Shown: positions 1-8,781 of the stretch, one piece after another
Layout of the letters: each line of letters begins with the position of its first letter
How positions within the stretch are numbered: position 1 is the stretch's first letter
DNA from: a virus
IMG/VR virus record: IMGVR_UViG_3300025000_000061
Span: 1 to 64,000 of that record
Length of the DNA: 64,000 nt
Direction: 5' to 3' (one strand)
Program-made: the position numbers and the translations under genes
Notes under the pieces: model-generated
Databases searched by the model: none
What the model was told of the DNA's origin: nothing
The model's input: the letters and a program-made list of their open reading frames with translations, nothing else

Positions 1-1
1 A

Positions 2-286
2 TTTAGACAAATTAAAAAACCAATATATAAAAAGAATCCTGATTATATTAAATTAACAGGGTATGAAAAATATTCTCAACCTTTTCATTATGAAGTATAT
101 GACTGTGATGGAACGATACTATTTAAATCTGATATAGTTAAAACTGATTTTGAATATTCAAATAATGAGCATTGGAAATTCTTTGACCATTTAGATGAAA
201 TAGAGAAAAAAGCAAAAGGCCAATGTCTAGAATGGCTGAATAATAATTATCCTGATTGGGAAAATGATTTAGCATATTGGGATTAG
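2..286 (+). CDS. Hypothetical protein, 5' truncated by window edge
   Basis: An open frame enters from the left edge and ends at TAG 284-286, leaving 94 residues of a C-terminal part. The visible protein is rich in Trp, Asp and Glu near its end. No family recognised. The next gene begins 11 bases downstream. Confidence 0.6.
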   Translation, partial: FRQIKKPIYKKNPDYIKLTGYEKYSQPFHYEVYDCDGTILFKSDIVKTDFEYSNNEHWKFFDHLDEIEKKAKGQCLEWLNNNYPDWENDLAYWD

Positions 287-297
287 GAATAATTAAT

Positions 298-465
298 ATG
301 AAAAAACTAGACTTAAATGAACTACACAATTTTGCATGGTTATGGTTAGTAGAAGGTGAACAATTTGAAAAGTTAACTTCAGAGCAATCATTGTTCTTGT
401 ATTATGTAATGGTTGTATTGAATAAGGTGAAACAGAGTGAAATGGATATAATTGTTTGGGGATGA
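298..465 (+). CDS. Small hypothetical protein (55 aa)
   Basis: ATG 298 was chosen over an upstream TTG at 277 because it follows a weak AGGAA and avoids overlap with the previous stop. Predicted helical and acidic, with one hydrophobic stretch (LFLYYVMVVL). Overlaps the following gene by four bases. Function unknown. Confidence 0.5.
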   Translation: MKKLDLNELHNFAWLWLVEGEQFEKLTSEQSLFLYYVMVVLNKVKQSEMDIIVWG

Positions 466-704
466 AATACAGAGGAATATGTGTGTTGACAAATGTAGAA
501 AAGAGGTTAAGTAATAATATGATTAATATAGATTTACAATATGAAACTATGGAGAAATGTCAGGAGTATTATGATGCCGTAACTGCTGAGATAGGTAAAA
601 AAGGTTTTATATGGTTAAAGAATGAAGAAACAAGGCAATTAATGGTTTATACTAGAGGTGAATATACTGAGCAGATACTTAAATTTCTTAAGAGTTTAAA
701 ATAA
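462..704 (+). CDS. Small hypothetical protein (80 aa)
   Basis: ATG 462 overlaps the previous stop, suggesting translational coupling. TTG 486 behind GAGGAA is an equally possible start. Mixed alpha/beta character, no recognisable domain. Confidence 0.55.
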   Translation: MKYRGICVLTNVEKRLSNNMINIDLQYETMEKCQEYYDAVTAEIGKKGFIWLKNEETRQLMVYTRGEYTEQILKFLKSLK

Positions 705-745
705 ATCATGTCCAAATGAGATTTTTATTCAAAGGAGAGAATATT

Positions 746-1189
746 ATGAATTTCATATTAATTGAAAATATTGTTGATACCTTAGTAAATACAAATTTGA
801 TGTTTGACGAAGGAATTAAAAAGACTTGGTATTATAATAATCAAATAAAAGATATATACCCAAATAAACAAGAAATTGAGGTTATTCATAGATTAATTTT
901 TTGGAGTACTCCTAGCCAGTTATGGTCAAAAACATATAAAAAGCCAACTAATGAAGAAAAATATAAACTAGTTGAAAATATTTCTGATAAAGAGAAAATA
1001 GTTCTTAAAGCTTTAATAATTTTGAAATATAATCAAATTTACAGATTGAATCATGTTTTTATTCCTGTAACAGAAACTTATGAAATAGATATTAATGAAA
1101 GAAATCACCCTCAATTATTTTTTTATGGTTTATTTCATAACTTAGAAAGAGAAGTTTTTTATAATATCAATAAATTATTAGAAATATAG
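746..1189 (+). CDS. Hypothetical protein (147 aa)
   Basis: ATG 746 follows AAAGGAGAG at good spacing, so it is preferred to ATG 716, which lies upstream of that site. Largely helical with aromatic patches. No Cys cluster, membrane segment or known motif. Confidence 0.75.
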   Translation: MNFILIENIVDTLVNTNLMFDEGIKKTWYYNNQIKDIYPNKQEIEVIHRLIFWSTPSQLWSKTYKKPTNEEKYKLVENISDKEKIVLKALIILKYNQIYRLNHVFIPVTETYEIDINERNHPQLFFYGLFHNLEREVFYNINKLLEI

Positions 1190-1243
1190 ATTATAACATG
1201 ATAGATTGTGAATATGGTCATGATATTAAAGGAGAATAATTTA

Positions 1244-1432
1244 ATGAGTAATAAATATATGTGTGAAGGTTTAGGTCATAAAAATGATTATTGTTGTTAT
1301 ATGATTAGTCCAATATTATGTAAAGGGTGTCCTTACTTTGAAAAAGAATGGCAATATAAAATAAAACAAAGTCAATTTACATATTGTATAATCTATGAAA
1401 AAAAACCTATAAATGTCCTTATAAAACAATAA
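1244..1432 (+). CDS. Cys-rich microprotein (62 aa)
   Basis: The start is ATG 1244 behind AAAGGAGAA. The chain carries six or so Cys, including a CKGCPYF stretch like those of small metal-binding or disulfide-stabilised proteins. Function unknown. Confidence 0.7.
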   Translation: MSNKYMCEGLGHKNDYCCYMISPILCKGCPYFEKEWQYKIKQSQFTYCIIYEKKPINVLIKQ

Positions 1433-1469
1433 GAAAAGAATTTATAAAATAATAGAGGGAGATGTTATA

Positions 1470-1706
1470 ATGAGTCATTCAATATTTAAAATTAATTTTG
1501 ACACTCAAAAACATACGGTATTATATGAATGTATAAGTAATATTAAAGATGCAGAATTATTAGCACAATTAGCAATGGTTAATAAAAGTGTTGATGATTT
1601 AATTTTTATAAGTGCAGGATGGAATAGAGGTATAGAAAATAATCCTGAAGAATATGAAAAGGCATTAGAATTAGCAGAGAAATATAAATGTGAAAGGAGT
1701 AAATAA
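1470..1706 (+). CDS. Small hypothetical protein (78 aa)
   Basis: Preceded by GAGGGAG. Predicted beta then helical; the last third is charged and alpha-helical. Two bases separate its stop from the start of the next gene. Confidence 0.75.
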   Translation: MSHSIFKINFDTQKHTVLYECISNIKDAELLAQLAMVNKSVDDLIFISAGWNRGIENNPEEYEKALELAEKYKCERSK

Positions 1707-1708
1707 AT

Positions 1709-1960
1709 ATGAAAGAAATTAAACCGTTTTTTATATCATGTTCAATAGAAAAAGTAAGATACATGAGAGGTGAATTTATTTACAATCATCCTATAAATTT
1801 ATCTCTTTGTATAAGCATAAGTAAAAGTAATTATTCTTGGTATCCTGATAATATTGGGAAACCATCTATAAAATTAAATGGTTGTGATCAAGAATGGGTT
1901 TACAATAATGAAGAAGAAAGAGAAATTGATTATTTGAAAATTGTCAATAATGAATATTAA
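1709..1960 (+). CDS. Small hypothetical protein (83 aa)
   Basis: Its Shine-Dalgarno sequence (GAAAGGAG) lies inside the end of the preceding gene, indicating coupling. Predicted beta-rich with several aromatic residues and an acidic C-terminus. No family recognised. Confidence 0.7.
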   Translation: MKEIKPFFISCSIEKVRYMRGEFIYNHPINLSLCISISKSNYSWYPDNIGKPSIKLNGCDQEWVYNNEEEREIDYLKIVNNEY

Positions 1961-1985
1961 TTATAAAAGGAGATATAATTACATT

Positions 1986-2192
1986 ATGAATAATAATTCT
2001 CACAAAGATATCAAAGGTAGTCATTTAGCACCCAATGAAATATGTGAATATTATTATAATTGTAAAATAGAAAATTGTGAAGGTAAGAATAAAAACAGAA
2101 ATAATAAATTAAGTTGTGGATTACGGAGAGCGTTTTTAATGTCAGATGGTTACGAAGTTGAATATGGCTGTATTAATAATAAATTAAAATAA
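1986..2192 (+). CDS. Cys-containing hypothetical protein (68 aa)
   Basis: ATG 1986 follows AAAAGGAG; the longer frame back to 1941 would overlap the previous gene. Has spaced Cys (CEYYYNC, ENC, SCG, GC) and a basic centre, consistent with a small metal-binding fold. Function unknown. Confidence 0.65.
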   Translation: MNNNSHKDIKGSHLAPNEICEYYYNCKIENCEGKNKNRNNKLSCGLRRAFLMSDGYEVEYGCINNKLK

Positions 2193-2218
2193 TAATTATA
2201 GAAAGGAGATGATTAACT

Positions 2219-2539
2219 ATGCTAAATAAAATCATGCAAGAATTTAACTTAAAACATGATTGGTGTTCTGATTATGATGTTTATGTTTGTAAAAACGATA
2301 ATTTACTAATTCAATTCATAAATCCTCATAATGGTACAGATTGGAAATATTGTTTAAGAGCAGATTTTCCAGAGACACTTGATAGATGGGGAGTATGTTT
2401 GTTTGAAGAATCATTTGAATATGATGAATTAGACATAGTTATTGAGAAATTGAGGGAGTTTGTTAATGATAAAGAGAGTATTATTAAGAAGCAAAAAGAA
2501 AAATATCTAGAATTGTATGATGATGATTATAAATTATAA
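2219..2539 (+). CDS. Hypothetical protein (106 aa)
   Basis: Good site AAAGGAG. A mixed alpha/beta N-terminal half contains an NGTDWKYC motif and the C-terminal third is a highly charged helix. No known domain. Confidence 0.75.
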   Translation: MLNKIMQEFNLKHDWCSDYDVYVCKNDNLLIQFINPHNGTDWKYCLRADFPETLDRWGVCLFEESFEYDELDIVIEKLREFVNDKESIIKKQKEKYLELYDDDYKL

Positions 2540-2562
2540 TAAAAGAAAAGGAGAGATTAATT

Positions 2563-2811
2563 ATGAGCGACGAAGTATATTATAAAATTTATTATTTAGA
2601 TCGTGAAGATCATGTAACTGTAGTTTGTATGCAAGATTTTGATGAATATGATTATATACAAGAACATTTCTTTAAAGATGAGAATGGAGAAATATTAAAA
2701 TTTGAATGGGAACATGAAGCAATTCAATGGCTTATAGATAACGTAAAGGAAGATAAGGTTGATCCTGAGTATAAGCAATATGGATTTAATCAGAGTAAAT
2801 ATATGAAATAA
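2563..2811 (+). CDS. Small acidic hypothetical protein (82 aa)
   Basis: AAAAGGAGAG precedes ATG 2563. Acidic, predicted beta strands followed by helix, with a WEHEAIQWL segment. Function unknown. Confidence 0.75.
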   Translation: MSDEVYYKIYYLDREDHVTVVCMQDFDEYDYIQEHFFKDENGEILKFEWEHEAIQWLIDNVKEDKVDPEYKQYGFNQSKYMK

Positions 2812-2827
2812 TATAGGAGGTAGTTAT

Positions 2828-3073
2828 ATGTTAAAATATCTACATTTACAATTTATTAAATTAAAATCATTAATAAATAAAGATATAATAATATGTGCTA
2901 TTGATAAAAAAAATAATATGTCTTACATTATTAAAAATGGTAGTATTGTAGATACTATTCCGATAAGTAATAATATAATTAGAGGCAAACGAAGTAAGAT
3001 ACCACTATTCTACGATGAATTTGAATATAATAAAGAGAATTTAGATAAGGTAATTAAAGAATACATAATATAA
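2828..3073 (+). CDS. Small hypothetical protein (81 aa)
   Basis: AGGAGG precedes the start. Lys/Ile-rich and basic, without membrane segment or Cys pairs. No recognised family. Confidence 0.7.
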   Translation: MLKYLHLQFIKLKSLINKDIIICAIDKKNNMSYIIKNGSIVDTIPISNNIIRGKRSKIPLFYDEFEYNKENLDKVIKEYII

Positions 3074-3091
3074 TAAAGGATGTTAATTAAT

Positions 3092-3472
3092 ATGCTCATT
3101 CCATTAAATAAAATAAAAGACACTTCAAATGATTTCTATCAACCATTAACTCAATGGGAATGCATTATAAAAGGTATTTATGCTGGTGTTAATGGTTTTT
3201 ATCATTGTAAAATAGTTAGATATTATAGTGTTTGTAGTATTGATGATATGGAATACGCTATGATTGATTTTATTGTAGAAGTTAATTTTGGAGAAACTGA
3301 GGAAATATCTAAAAATGTTATATTATCACAAAGTATAACTTGTTCTGCACATAGGATAGGTGGTACTAATATGGATATTAGGAAAAGACATGATAATCTT
3401 GAATCTGCAAAAAGATTTGCTAAATCATTAATCAATGAGAAGCAAGGAAGAATGAAATGGATTAAAACATAA
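3092..3472 (+). CDS. Hypothetical protein (126 aa)
   Basis: ATG 3092 is preferred to ATG 3080, since the AAAGGA motif ends at 3080. Predicted beta-rich with a basic C-terminus. It is the last gene before a hairpin terminator at 3508. Confidence 0.7.
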   Translation: MLIPLNKIKDTSNDFYQPLTQWECIIKGIYAGVNGFYHCKIVRYYSVCSIDDMEYAMIDFIVEVNFGETEEISKNVILSQSITCSAHRIGGTNMDIRKRHDNLESAKRFAKSLINEKQGRMKWIKT

Positions 3473-3507
3473 TAAAAGATTGATTTGGTCATGACATACG
3501 ATTCAAT

Positions 3508-3538
3508 AAACCCTTTGTTTATAAGGGTTTTTGTTTTA
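3508..3538 (+). terminator. Rho-independent terminator
   Basis: AAACCCTT (3508-3515) pairs with AAGGGTTT (3523-3530) around a 7-base loop, followed by TTGTTTTATA. Closes the first gene train. Confidence 0.75.
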
Positions 3539-3557
3539 TATAATTTAAATATTTATA

Positions 3558-3572
3558 AGAATACTAAAATAA
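3558..3572 (+). repeat. Copy of the 15-bp box AGAATACTAAWATAA
   Basis: This copy reads AGAATACTAAAATAA and lies just upstream of the promoter at 3578. Near-identical copies occur at 9680, 21414, 29867, 39247 and 54714, most spanning a -10 element. Confidence 0.5.
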
Positions 3573-3577
3573 ATATG

Positions 3578-3606
3578 TTGACATTGTATTTCTTATATGT
3601 TATCAT
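3578..3606 (+). promoter_or_regulatory. Sigma-A type promoter
   Basis: TTGACA (3578-3583), 17-bp spacer, TATCAT (3601-3606), 37 bases upstream of the 3643 gene. It follows the 3508 terminator, so it starts a new unit. Confidence 0.75.
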
Positions 3607-3642
3607 TAATTAATTAATTAATCCAATCGAGGAGGAATACAT

Positions 3643-4119
3643 ATGATTACACAAGAACAATTTAATAAACTCGAAATGGAATATGGTTGTGGATACTGGA
3701 ATATATGTTGGGAACATGCTTGCCCTTGTGCTATTACTATTGAGAATAAAGGATTAACAAAAGAAATATATGATAGTTTAGTAGAAGAAGCAAGAGAAAT
3801 TGTTGAGATGGATGAGCAACAAAACGATGATTACTATGAAGAATACGGAGAAGAAAATAGTTTAGAAGATATTTTCTATGAAGATTATGAACAAGATTGG
3901 TTTGAGGAAGAAGATTTATTAATAAATTTTACTGAGAAGCAATTACCATTATATGAAAAAGCTGTTCAGGAATTTGGTGACGATACACTTTTTATTAGTG
4001 ATGAAACATATCATAGCAATGGATTTAGACTTGAAGGATATTATTCATTAAGAACAAAAGAGCATAAAGATAGACATGAATTTTGGAATTTATTTGATTC
4101 AATAAGAAAATCATTTTAA
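3643..4119 (+). CDS. Acidic hypothetical protein (158 aa)
   Basis: First gene after the 3578 promoter, with a GAGGAGG site. The N-terminus has Cys and Trp residues (CGYWNICWEHACPC). Residues about 50-90 are almost entirely Asp, Glu and Tyr. Such a strongly acidic core could mimic nucleic acid, but that is speculation. Confidence 0.8.
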   Translation: MITQEQFNKLEMEYGCGYWNICWEHACPCAITIENKGLTKEIYDSLVEEAREIVEMDEQQNDDYYEEYGEENSLEDIFYEDYEQDWFEEEDLLINFTEKQLPLYEKAVQEFGDDTLFISDETYHSNGFRLEGYYSLRTKEHKDRHEFWNLFDSIRKSF

Positions 4120-4142
4120 GATATAAAAAGGAGAAAAATACA

Positions 4143-4352
4143 ATGAAAACTATTAAACAACAAAATAAATTCGATGAACAATTATTCAGAAGATACAAAA
4201 AGGCATTAGAAGGTTTAACCGTTGGTGGTTCTGAATATTATAATAATCCTAAAAGATGTGCTGAGTATGTAAGGAGTAGGTTAGATGGTCACGTTAAAAC
4301 AATAAAAAGGTTAATTAAAGAAAGAAATGATAGTAGGAATAAGAATAAATAA
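4143..4352 (+). CDS. Small basic hypothetical protein (69 aa)
   Basis: AAAAGGAG site. Lys/Arg-rich and helical, possibly nucleic-acid binding by composition only. Confidence 0.7.
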   Translation: MKTIKQQNKFDEQLFRRYKKALEGLTVGGSEYYNNPKRCAEYVRSRLDGHVKTIKRLIKERNDSRNKNK

Positions 4353-4370
4353 AATAAAGGAGAGATACAT

Positions 4371-4913
4371 ATGTTAGTAGATATTAATTTTAAGCAAAGT
4401 TTAATTGACGAATACAGAAAAAAGATTGAAGAACATTGTACACCTGAAAAATTTGAAGAAATCAAAAATCATATACCTAAAAATCTTAATGATATATTTC
4501 ATAGAATAGACACAGGTATATATTATACTGGGTTAAATTTTAATCACAGAATTAAATTACTCTCAACTAATAAAATTAAAGATAAATTTGAAAGTTTTAC
4601 TTTTATGAAACGAGTAAATGGAGAAGTGGATTGGGAATACATCCGTAAGTGTATTAAAGAAGGTAAGGAGCATAAAGACAATTATGGTGTATGTGACAAT
4701 TATCAACAAGTATTAGATCGTTATCCAGAATTAAATGATGTTAATAGGAAATTTGTGTTGTCCTTATGTAAGATCAGTAAAAAAGAAAATAGTGGTTGGA
4801 GATGGCATAAATGGGGAAAGTATATAGGCGTTCAAAATTCTCAATGTGAGTATATTGATGATGAATCTGAGATTGAAGAAGTTTATGTTTATCATATTTA
4901 TGAAATGGAATAG
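4371..4913 (+). CDS. Hypothetical protein (180 aa)
   Basis: AAAGGAG site. Mixed fold; residues 83-105 contain a VDWEYI segment followed by a charged helix, and there is a Trp-rich WRWHKWGKY patch near residue 145. No enzyme motif seen. Confidence 0.75.
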   Translation: MLVDINFKQSLIDEYRKKIEEHCTPEKFEEIKNHIPKNLNDIFHRIDTGIYYTGLNFNHRIKLLSTNKIKDKFESFTFMKRVNGEVDWEYIRKCIKEGKEHKDNYGVCDNYQQVLDRYPELNDVNRKFVLSLCKISKKENSGWRWHKWGKYIGVQNSQCEYIDDESEIEEVYVYHIYEME

Positions 4914-4926
4914 GAGGAATTACATA

Positions 4927-5136
4927 ATGTTTGCAACAGACCAACAAGGATGGGATACTTTTGATATGGCAGGTGTATTATCAAATATACCTGATAGTAT
5001 GAAATATATATTTGCAGAAATAATTCGTAGTACTATGACAAGTAGAGAATTAAATCAAGAAATTAAGGATATATTGATTTATGCTTGTTATCATAGTACG
5101 TTATCTTTTGATGATAAAGAAGTGTTAAGTTGGTAA
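4927..5136 (+). CDS. Small hypothetical protein (69 aa)
   Basis: ATG 4927 sits behind TAGGAGG; the longer frame from 4846 overlaps the previous gene. Mostly helical and neutral. Function unknown. Confidence 0.7.
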   Translation: MFATDQQGWDTFDMAGVLSNIPDSMKYIFAEIIRSTMTSRELNQEIKDILIYACYHSTLSFDDKEVLSW

Positions 5137-5151
5137 TAAGGAGTTAAAAAT

Positions 5152-5427
5152 ATGAAAAAATATTTTAAAATTAATGATAAACATACTATCATTATCGAAG
5201 ATACTTGTTCAAATAATTATTATTATGCTGTTATAGCAAAAACTATATTTACTATAAATATACCTTTTACTAATGGGTGCTATACATTATTTAGTAAGAT
5301 AAAATATTATGATATGCCATATTATCATGGTATGGATTTTAAAGAGGAATGTAATAAAATATATGAAATGTATATTAAGGAATTACAAGATAAGAAGGAT
5401 AAATATGAATTGTTAAAGAATTTATAA
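5152..5427 (+). CDS. Hypothetical protein (91 aa)
   Basis: AAGGAG site. Tyr- and Ile-rich beta-like N-terminal two thirds, charged helical tail. No family recognised. Confidence 0.7.
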   Translation: MKKYFKINDKHTIIIEDTCSNNYYYAVIAKTIFTINIPFTNGCYTLFSKIKYYDMPYYHGMDFKEECNKIYEMYIKELQDKKDKYELLKNL

Positions 5428-5439
5428 AGGAGATAAATT

Positions 5440-5874
5440 ATGCAATTAAAATATGGTGGAGAGCGTAAAGTATTTATATTTGATAAAATAGTAATCAAAA
5501 TTCCTTATACATGAAAAGGATGGTTGTCAAATGTTAATGAAATTTATAATTGGCATACATACAAAGAATTAAGATATATTATGTGTCCTATATTGTTTCA
5601 TGATCTATTAGGAATATTTATAGTAATGCGAAAGGCAAATCAAGATAATTTAAAAGAATATGAAAATTATTTAAACACAATAATGAATAAACACAAAGTA
5701 ATATATGATAATACAGAGTATCCACATCCTGTATTGAATGATAAACACCATTCTAATTTAGGTGTATATGAGGGTAAATTAGTTAAAATAGATTACGGAA
5801 ATTGGTATTGGTTATATAATATATATGTAGATATTAAAAACAAATTAAATAATATAAGGAGGAAAATAATATGA
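5440..5874 (+). pseudogene. Hypothetical protein gene interrupted by in-frame TGA
   Basis: ATG 5440 follows AAAGGAG and the frame reads on to 5874 except for TGA at 5512-5514 (codon 25). Sequence on both sides is protein-like, and a Trp (TGG) would suit the stop position. Downstream of the stop only a TTG start at 5524 is available, without a good binding site. Standard TGA stops occur elsewhere, so a nonsense mutation or base-calling error is likelier than recoding. Confidence 0.65.
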
Positions 5875-6110
5875 TAATCAAGAAAACAGAATTTGAAGGT
5901 ATTATGCATGGAAATGGTGAACAAACTATATTTGCAGTAACGGAAGATAGTTTTATGAATATATTTTTTGATTATCCACAGAAATATGATAGAGATTCTA
6001 GGTATGAAAACTTATATGAATTGTTGCCTGAACATTGCTATCCAGAATTAGAAGATGGTAAGATGTATAAGTTTGAGATAATTGTTAAGGCAATACCTAT
6101 TGATAAATAA
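5871..6110 (+). CDS. Small hypothetical protein (79 aa)
   Basis: ATGA overlap with the previous frame; site AGGAGG. Acidic, beta-rich N-terminus. Unknown. Confidence 0.75.
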   Translation: MIIKKTEFEGIMHGNGEQTIFAVTEDSFMNIFFDYPQKYDRDSRYENLYELLPEHCYPELEDGKMYKFEIIVKAIPIDK

Positions 6111-6165
6111 CATGATAAAAGCAATTTTTCATGCAAACTTAAATTAAATTTAGGAGGAATAAAAT

Positions 6166-6459
6166 ATGAAAATTCAAGATTATGTAAATCAAGGTATAAA
6201 CGTAGTAGATAGCATGAGAGGATTAAGAAAAACTACATACTCAGATACTTATATTTCTATTGTATTTCCCAATGGATACGTTGCGAGTATTTCTATAAGA
6301 GACAATAAATATTCAGTTGCCACTTGTGATTATGATGGTTATTTTGATTGGGATATATTAAAGCAATTTAAAAATAGTGATAGTGGTGCAGTTAGTTGTG
6401 ATACCGAAGATGAAGTATGTAGTATATTAAAATTTATTAAGGAATTGAGAGGTAGATAA
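6166..6459 (+). CDS. Hypothetical protein (97 aa)
   Basis: TAGGAGG site. The central part (FPNGYVASI, then KYSVATCDYDGYFDW) is a well-formed beta-sheet pattern I associate with small phage proteins, though I cannot name the family. Three bases from the next gene. Confidence 0.75.
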   Translation: MKIQDYVNQGINVVDSMRGLRKTTYSDTYISIVFPNGYVASISIRDNKYSVATCDYDGYFDWDILKQFKNSDSGAVSCDTEDEVCSILKFIKELRGR

Positions 6460-6461
6460 CC

Positions 6462-6758
6462 ATGAATAATACTCAGAAAATACTAAATAAGATTATTAAT
6501 TTCATAGATGATTATTATAAAATAGCACCTATATTTTACAAAGATTGGTTAGATAAATATGGAATTAGTAATTTCAATTTTATAAATTATATATCTTTTA
6601 AAGAAGAGAATGAGGATATTGAAGAATATTTAAATTATTGTTTGTATATGCTTGAAGAATGTGAAAGACAATATCCTAAAGGTAGTGAGATTGTAGGATT
6701 TCAAATTGCTGATGTTATGAGAATGATGGCAGAAAGTAAAGAGTTGAATGGATTGTAA
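6462..6758 (+). CDS. Hypothetical helical protein (98 aa)
   Basis: Starts two bases after the previous stop; weak own site, so probably coupled. Aromatic and acidic, predicted all helical. Confidence 0.7.
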   Translation: MNNTQKILNKIINFIDDYYKIAPIFYKDWLDKYGISNFNFINYISFKEENEDIEEYLNYCLYMLEECERQYPKGSEIVGFQIADVMRMMAESKELNGL

Positions 6759-6782
6759 AGAGAGAGAAAAGGAGGAATACAT

Positions 6783-7004
6783 ATGAAATTAACAATAGAG
6801 AAAGAATTAAATCAAATTAATAATTTTAAGAAAAGTGAAGAAATAGAAGTAAAAGAAATAAAATTAGAAATAGGCAATATTACATTGTGTATAACTGAAC
6901 ATCAATTAGGATTGCCGTTAAATAAACCATATATTAATATAATAACTGATAGTGTAGTATATAGTATGGATTTAGATGCATTTATTAATAAAGGTATAAG
7001 TTAA
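6783..7004 (+). CDS. Small hypothetical protein (73 aa)
   Basis: AAAAGGAGG site. The charged N-terminal helix is followed by a beta-rich half. Unknown. Confidence 0.7.
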   Translation: MKLTIEKELNQINNFKKSEEIEVKEIKLEIGNITLCITEHQLGLPLNKPYINIITDSVVYSMDLDAFINKGIS

Positions 7005-7043
7005 TACAAAGAGAATTTTAATCACAAAAAAGGAGCAAATAAT

Positions 7044-7409
7044 ATGAAAAAGTCAGATTTAAAAAATGGAATGATAGTAAAAACAAATGGTGACGATTAC
7101 GGAGTAGTTATAATTAAAGATTCTACAAATGAGAATTGTATAAAATTTTTATATTGTCCTAGATATTTAGTAGATAACGGTTGTTTGTTGAATAGTAATT
7201 TTGGTATAGTACATCCATTAGATGAATTAGATGATAATTTAAACTTTTATCATATTGTTACTGAGAATGATTTAGAACATTTTATAGATTCTAAAGTAGG
7301 AGATAAAATAATATTAGGACAAATAATTGAAGTGTTTGACTTAAATAGAATATGGATAAGAAATAATTTACAACCAACTCCTAGCGGGTTAATGGGAGAT
7401 TGTGAATAA
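7044..7409 (+). CDS. Hypothetical protein (121 aa)
   Basis: Begins with KKSDLKNGMIVKTNGDDYGVV, a pattern common at the start of small SH3-like phage proteins. The remainder is mixed alpha/beta. Function not assignable. Confidence 0.7.
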   Translation: MKKSDLKNGMIVKTNGDDYGVVIIKDSTNENCIKFLYCPRYLVDNGCLLNSNFGIVHPLDELDDNLNFYHIVTENDLEHFIDSKVGDKIILGQIIEVFDLNRIWIRNNLQPTPSGLMGDCE

Positions 7410-7423
7410 AGGAGGAAAAATTT

Positions 7424-7726
7424 ATGTATTATAGAGGAATGGAAATAATAGGAAATGATATTTTAAATTATAAATATCCCCATAATTTTAGTATAGATGA
7501 TATTATCAATGAATTATCTAAAGATAATAATAAAAAAGTTAAAAAACATTTATTATGGATGTTAGGGAAACATTTAAATCATATGAAAGAAACTATAAAT
7601 AAACACGAAGAAGTTATAAATAAACTTGTTAATTATATTAATAGGGTTGATAGAATGGTTTCCATGATGGATCATAGTGGTACAGCTAGAAATCTCGTTA
7701 ATAAACATAATTATGATTGGAGATAA
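7424..7726 (+). CDS. Hypothetical helical protein (100 aa)
   Basis: AAAGGAGG site. A basic, His-rich helical region spans residues 35-90. Followed by a two-stem intergenic element. Confidence 0.7.
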   Translation: MYYRGMEIIGNDILNYKYPHNFSIDDIINELSKDNNKKVKKHLLWMLGKHLNHMKETINKHEEVINKLVNYINRVDRMVSMMDHSGTARNLVNKHNYDWR

Positions 7727-7746
7727 ATAATTCAAAATCTATGATC

Positions 7747-7818
7747 CTACAAACCATTGATTTTATTGGGTTTGTAGACTTGTAAATTATGACAAAAGAG
7801 ACATTTTATTCAAACTTT
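7747..7818 (+). repeat. Two-stem intergenic element, copy 1
   Basis: CTACAAACC (7747-7755) pairs with GGTTTGTAG (7769-7777) around a 13-base loop. Then come TTATGACAAAAG and TTTTATTCAAACTTT, whose ACAAAA and TTTTAT parts can form a second short stem. Related copies lie at 26034, 36854, 52845, 54213 and 62354, always just upstream of a gene's ribosome binding site. Confidence 0.6.
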
Positions 7819-7832
7819 AAGGAGGAAATATA

Positions 7833-8276
7833 ATGAGAGATAAAATAAGATTGAATGCCAGTTTTCCATTATTTACTGATGAATTTATGAAAAAATTTTT
7901 ATTAGATGTTAAAAATACTATTGACAATGAAGATATATTGTATGAACATTCTACTAATAATACTAATATATTTGTTTATAAATTAGATGAAGCAGAAGTA
8001 TGTATTAGCAACATGCATTTTTGTTTAGAATTTAATCCAGAGAATATTAACATAAGAAAATTTATTGATACGTTAAGGTGTGAATATAATAAATTAAAAA
8101 TTATTTATGAACACTTGGATACATTGTATAAATTTACTATCTACACACCTTATGCCTACAATGATGAAATCAAAAATCAATTAATTGAATTAGGAATTAT
8201 ATTTGAGGAAAATAAATCATGTAGGGATAATACAATGTATTTTACGGTTCATAGTCAAGTAAAGTTTTATAATTAA
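7833..8276 (+). CDS. Hypothetical protein (147 aa), paralogue of the 34419 gene
   Basis: AAGGAGG site. Shares its start (MRDKIR), an FMK-FLL pattern, a central FTI segment, QLIELG and the KFY end with the protein at 34419-34859. Both have near-identical length. The pair indicates duplication within the element. No domain recognised. Confidence 0.75.
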   Translation: MRDKIRLNASFPLFTDEFMKKFLLDVKNTIDNEDILYEHSTNNTNIFVYKLDEAEVCISNMHFCLEFNPENINIRKFIDTLRCEYNKLKIIYEHLDTLYKFTIYTPYAYNDEIKNQLIELGIIFEENKSCRDNTMYFTVHSQVKFYN

Positions 8277-8290
8277 AGGAGGAGATTATA

Positions 8291-8428
8291 TTGAAAAACA
8301 AAAGAAGACAACTAACACTATTAGAAAGTATTAAATTTAATATTTACATTGACAAATTAGGCATAACCAATATGCTTATCTATGAAGCAATATTAGAAGA
8401 TTATCTTGATGGTTATATAAAAATATAA
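8291..8428 (+). CDS. Small hypothetical protein (45 aa)
   Basis: A TTG start at 8291 sits six bases after AAAGGAGGAG. Basic N-terminus followed by a helical acidic C-terminus. Tight spacing to both neighbours supports coding. Confidence 0.55.
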   Translation: MKNKRRQLTLLESIKFNIYIDKLGITNMLIYEAILEDYLDGYIKI

Positions 8429-8443
8429 AGGGAGGAATTATTA

Positions 8444-8764
8444 TTGGAATTAAGCAATAATGATATTTATGAATATATCAACAAATTAAATTTTAATGAA
8501 GGTTATGAATTGATTAAAAATTTAGTAAATATAATTAACAATAATATTAGTAAAGATAATAGTTATCAATTAACAAATATTAAACTAGGAACAATAAATC
8601 CTTATATAATTGATGTTTCATTAAAAGATATAAGAGAAAATGTTAATTATGGTTCTTTTTTATTAGATAGATTAGAGGGACAAAAACAGGCAGAGTGTAA
8701 TTATACAAATAGTTTAGATTGGCATACAAGAATTCAATATGATAAGTTTCATAAAGAAGGATAG
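8444..8764 (+). CDS. Hypothetical protein (106 aa)
   Basis: TTG start behind AAAGGGAGG. Asn/Ile/Leu-rich helical first half. Unknown. Confidence 0.65.
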   Translation: MELSNNDIYEYINKLNFNEGYELIKNLVNIINNNISKDNSYQLTNIKLGTINPYIIDVSLKDIRENVNYGSFLLDRLEGQKQAECNYTNSLDWHTRIQYDKFHKEG

Positions 8765-8781
8765 AAAGGATTGATTAATTC

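Noticed and set aside
7747-7818. tRNA-like or riboswitch interpretation of the hairpin elements
   Set aside because: No acceptor/T-arm consensus or known aptamer core is visible; they are better described as a repeated two-stem element.
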